NCBI GenBank assembly: GCA_026125865.1
Contig: JAHCKI010000188.1
Location: 1 to 5,188, forward strand
Origin: Rhodospirillales bacterium
GTDB lineage: Bacteria > Pseudomonadota > Alphaproteobacteria > Rhodospirillales > Defluviicoccaceae
DNA length: 5,188 nt
Reading direction: 5' to 3'
A program made the position numbers and the translations under genes. How positions within the stretch are numbered: the stretch's first letter is position 1; the number at the start of each line of letters is the position of its first letter. Below, piece after piece: positions 4,883-5,188 of this stretch. The notes beneath the pieces are model-generated. The model saw only the letters and a list, made by a program, of their open reading frames with translations, had not been told where the DNA came from and made no database searches.

Positions 4883-5188
4883 GATCCGGCTCCCGTCGCA
4901 GCGGCGGTTTTGAGGACGGGCGGTTTCTTGCTTTTGATGACCGGCGTGCTGATGCTCTCGGGCAGGGGGCGCGGTTTCTCGACAAGACTGATGATCGGCA
5001 CCAGGACGAGGAAATGGAGGAAATAGTATGCCGTCGCGATGCGGCTCAACGTCAGGTAGAAACCTTCGGGAACCTGGGCGCCGCACCATCCGAGAACCAG
5101 GCAGTTGACCACCAGAACCCAAAAGAAGACGCGGTAGATGGGGCGGAATCCCGTGCTGCGCACCTTTGACCGGTCGAGCCAAGGCAGG
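4879..5188 (-). CDS. petB: Cytochrome b, bc1 complex, C-terminal part only
   Basis: About 102 residues of the C-terminus are visible; the gene continues beyond the window, so the GTG at 5161-5163 is internal. The reading begins LPWLDRSKVRSTGFRPIYR, the conserved region between the last transmembrane helices of bc1-type cytochrome b, followed by two hydrophobic segments (VFFWVLVVNCLVLGWCGA and IATAYYFLHFLVLVPIISL) ending in EKPRPLP. A lysine/alanine-rich tail of about 25 residues follows. The haem-ligating histidines and the quinol-site PEWY motif would lie outside the window. The stop TGA overlaps the cytochrome c1 start. A Rieske gene (petA) would be expected upstream, off the window. Also called fbcB. 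Confidence 0.93.
   Translation of the reverse strand, partial: LPWLDRSKVRSTGFRPIYRVFFWVLVVNCLVLGWCGAQVPEGFYLTLSRIATAYYFLHFLVLVPIISLVEKPRPLPESISTPVIKSKKPPVLKTAAATGAGS

Noticed and set aside
4883..5182. Upstream extension of cytochrome c1 to 5182
   Set aside because: The added 100 residues are the out-of-frame shadow of cytochrome b; ATG 4882 is followed directly by a signal peptide and has a ribosome-binding site.

Overview
This window looks like a chromosomal segment of a GC-rich proteobacterium, most likely an alphaproteobacterium. Reasons: a cytochrome b gene followed by a separate cytochrome c1 gene in 4-bp overlap, an ssu/tau/nrt-type ABC transporter with tightly packed genes, a twin-arginine signal peptide, and REP-like palindromes between convergent genes. 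Species assignment is inference; no rRNA or other marker is present.

Right part (minus strand, read from 5188 down to 1111): the 3' end of cytochrome b (petB/fbcB, cut by the window edge), then a complete cytochrome c1 gene (petC/fbcC), both parts of the respiratory bc1 complex. After a 79-bp gap comes a set of four closely spaced genes: a 94-aa DUF4242 protein, a periplasmic substrate-binding protein of the SsuA/TauA/NrtA (NMT1-like) type, an inner-membrane permease and an ATPase. The last three form a complete ABC importer; 2-3 bp gaps between them suggest translational coupling. The ligand cannot be read from sequence. The binding protein appears to start at an ACG codon: a good Shine-Dalgarno sequence sits 5 bp upstream and an SRRxFL Tat signal follows in frame, whereas the nearest conventional start (TTG, 3605) would remove the Tat motif.

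Left part (plus strand, 1 to about 1120): the 3' part of a LysE/RhtB-family exporter gene, followed by about 530 bp without an intact gene. That gap is structured. It holds a second, 93%-identical copy of the last 34 codons of the exporter gene, a ~90-bp cluster of short direct repeats containing AGATCT palindromes abutting that copy, and a pair of REP-like inverted repeats. The second palindrome overlaps the end of the convergent ABC ATPase gene and supplies its last two codons and stop. Degenerate versions of the palindromes follow the intact exporter gene. The simplest reading is a former tandem exporter duplication, or a recombination between paralogues, reduced by insertion/deletion at a mobile-element-like repeat.

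No CRISPR array, tRNA, rRNA or intact transposase gene is visible.
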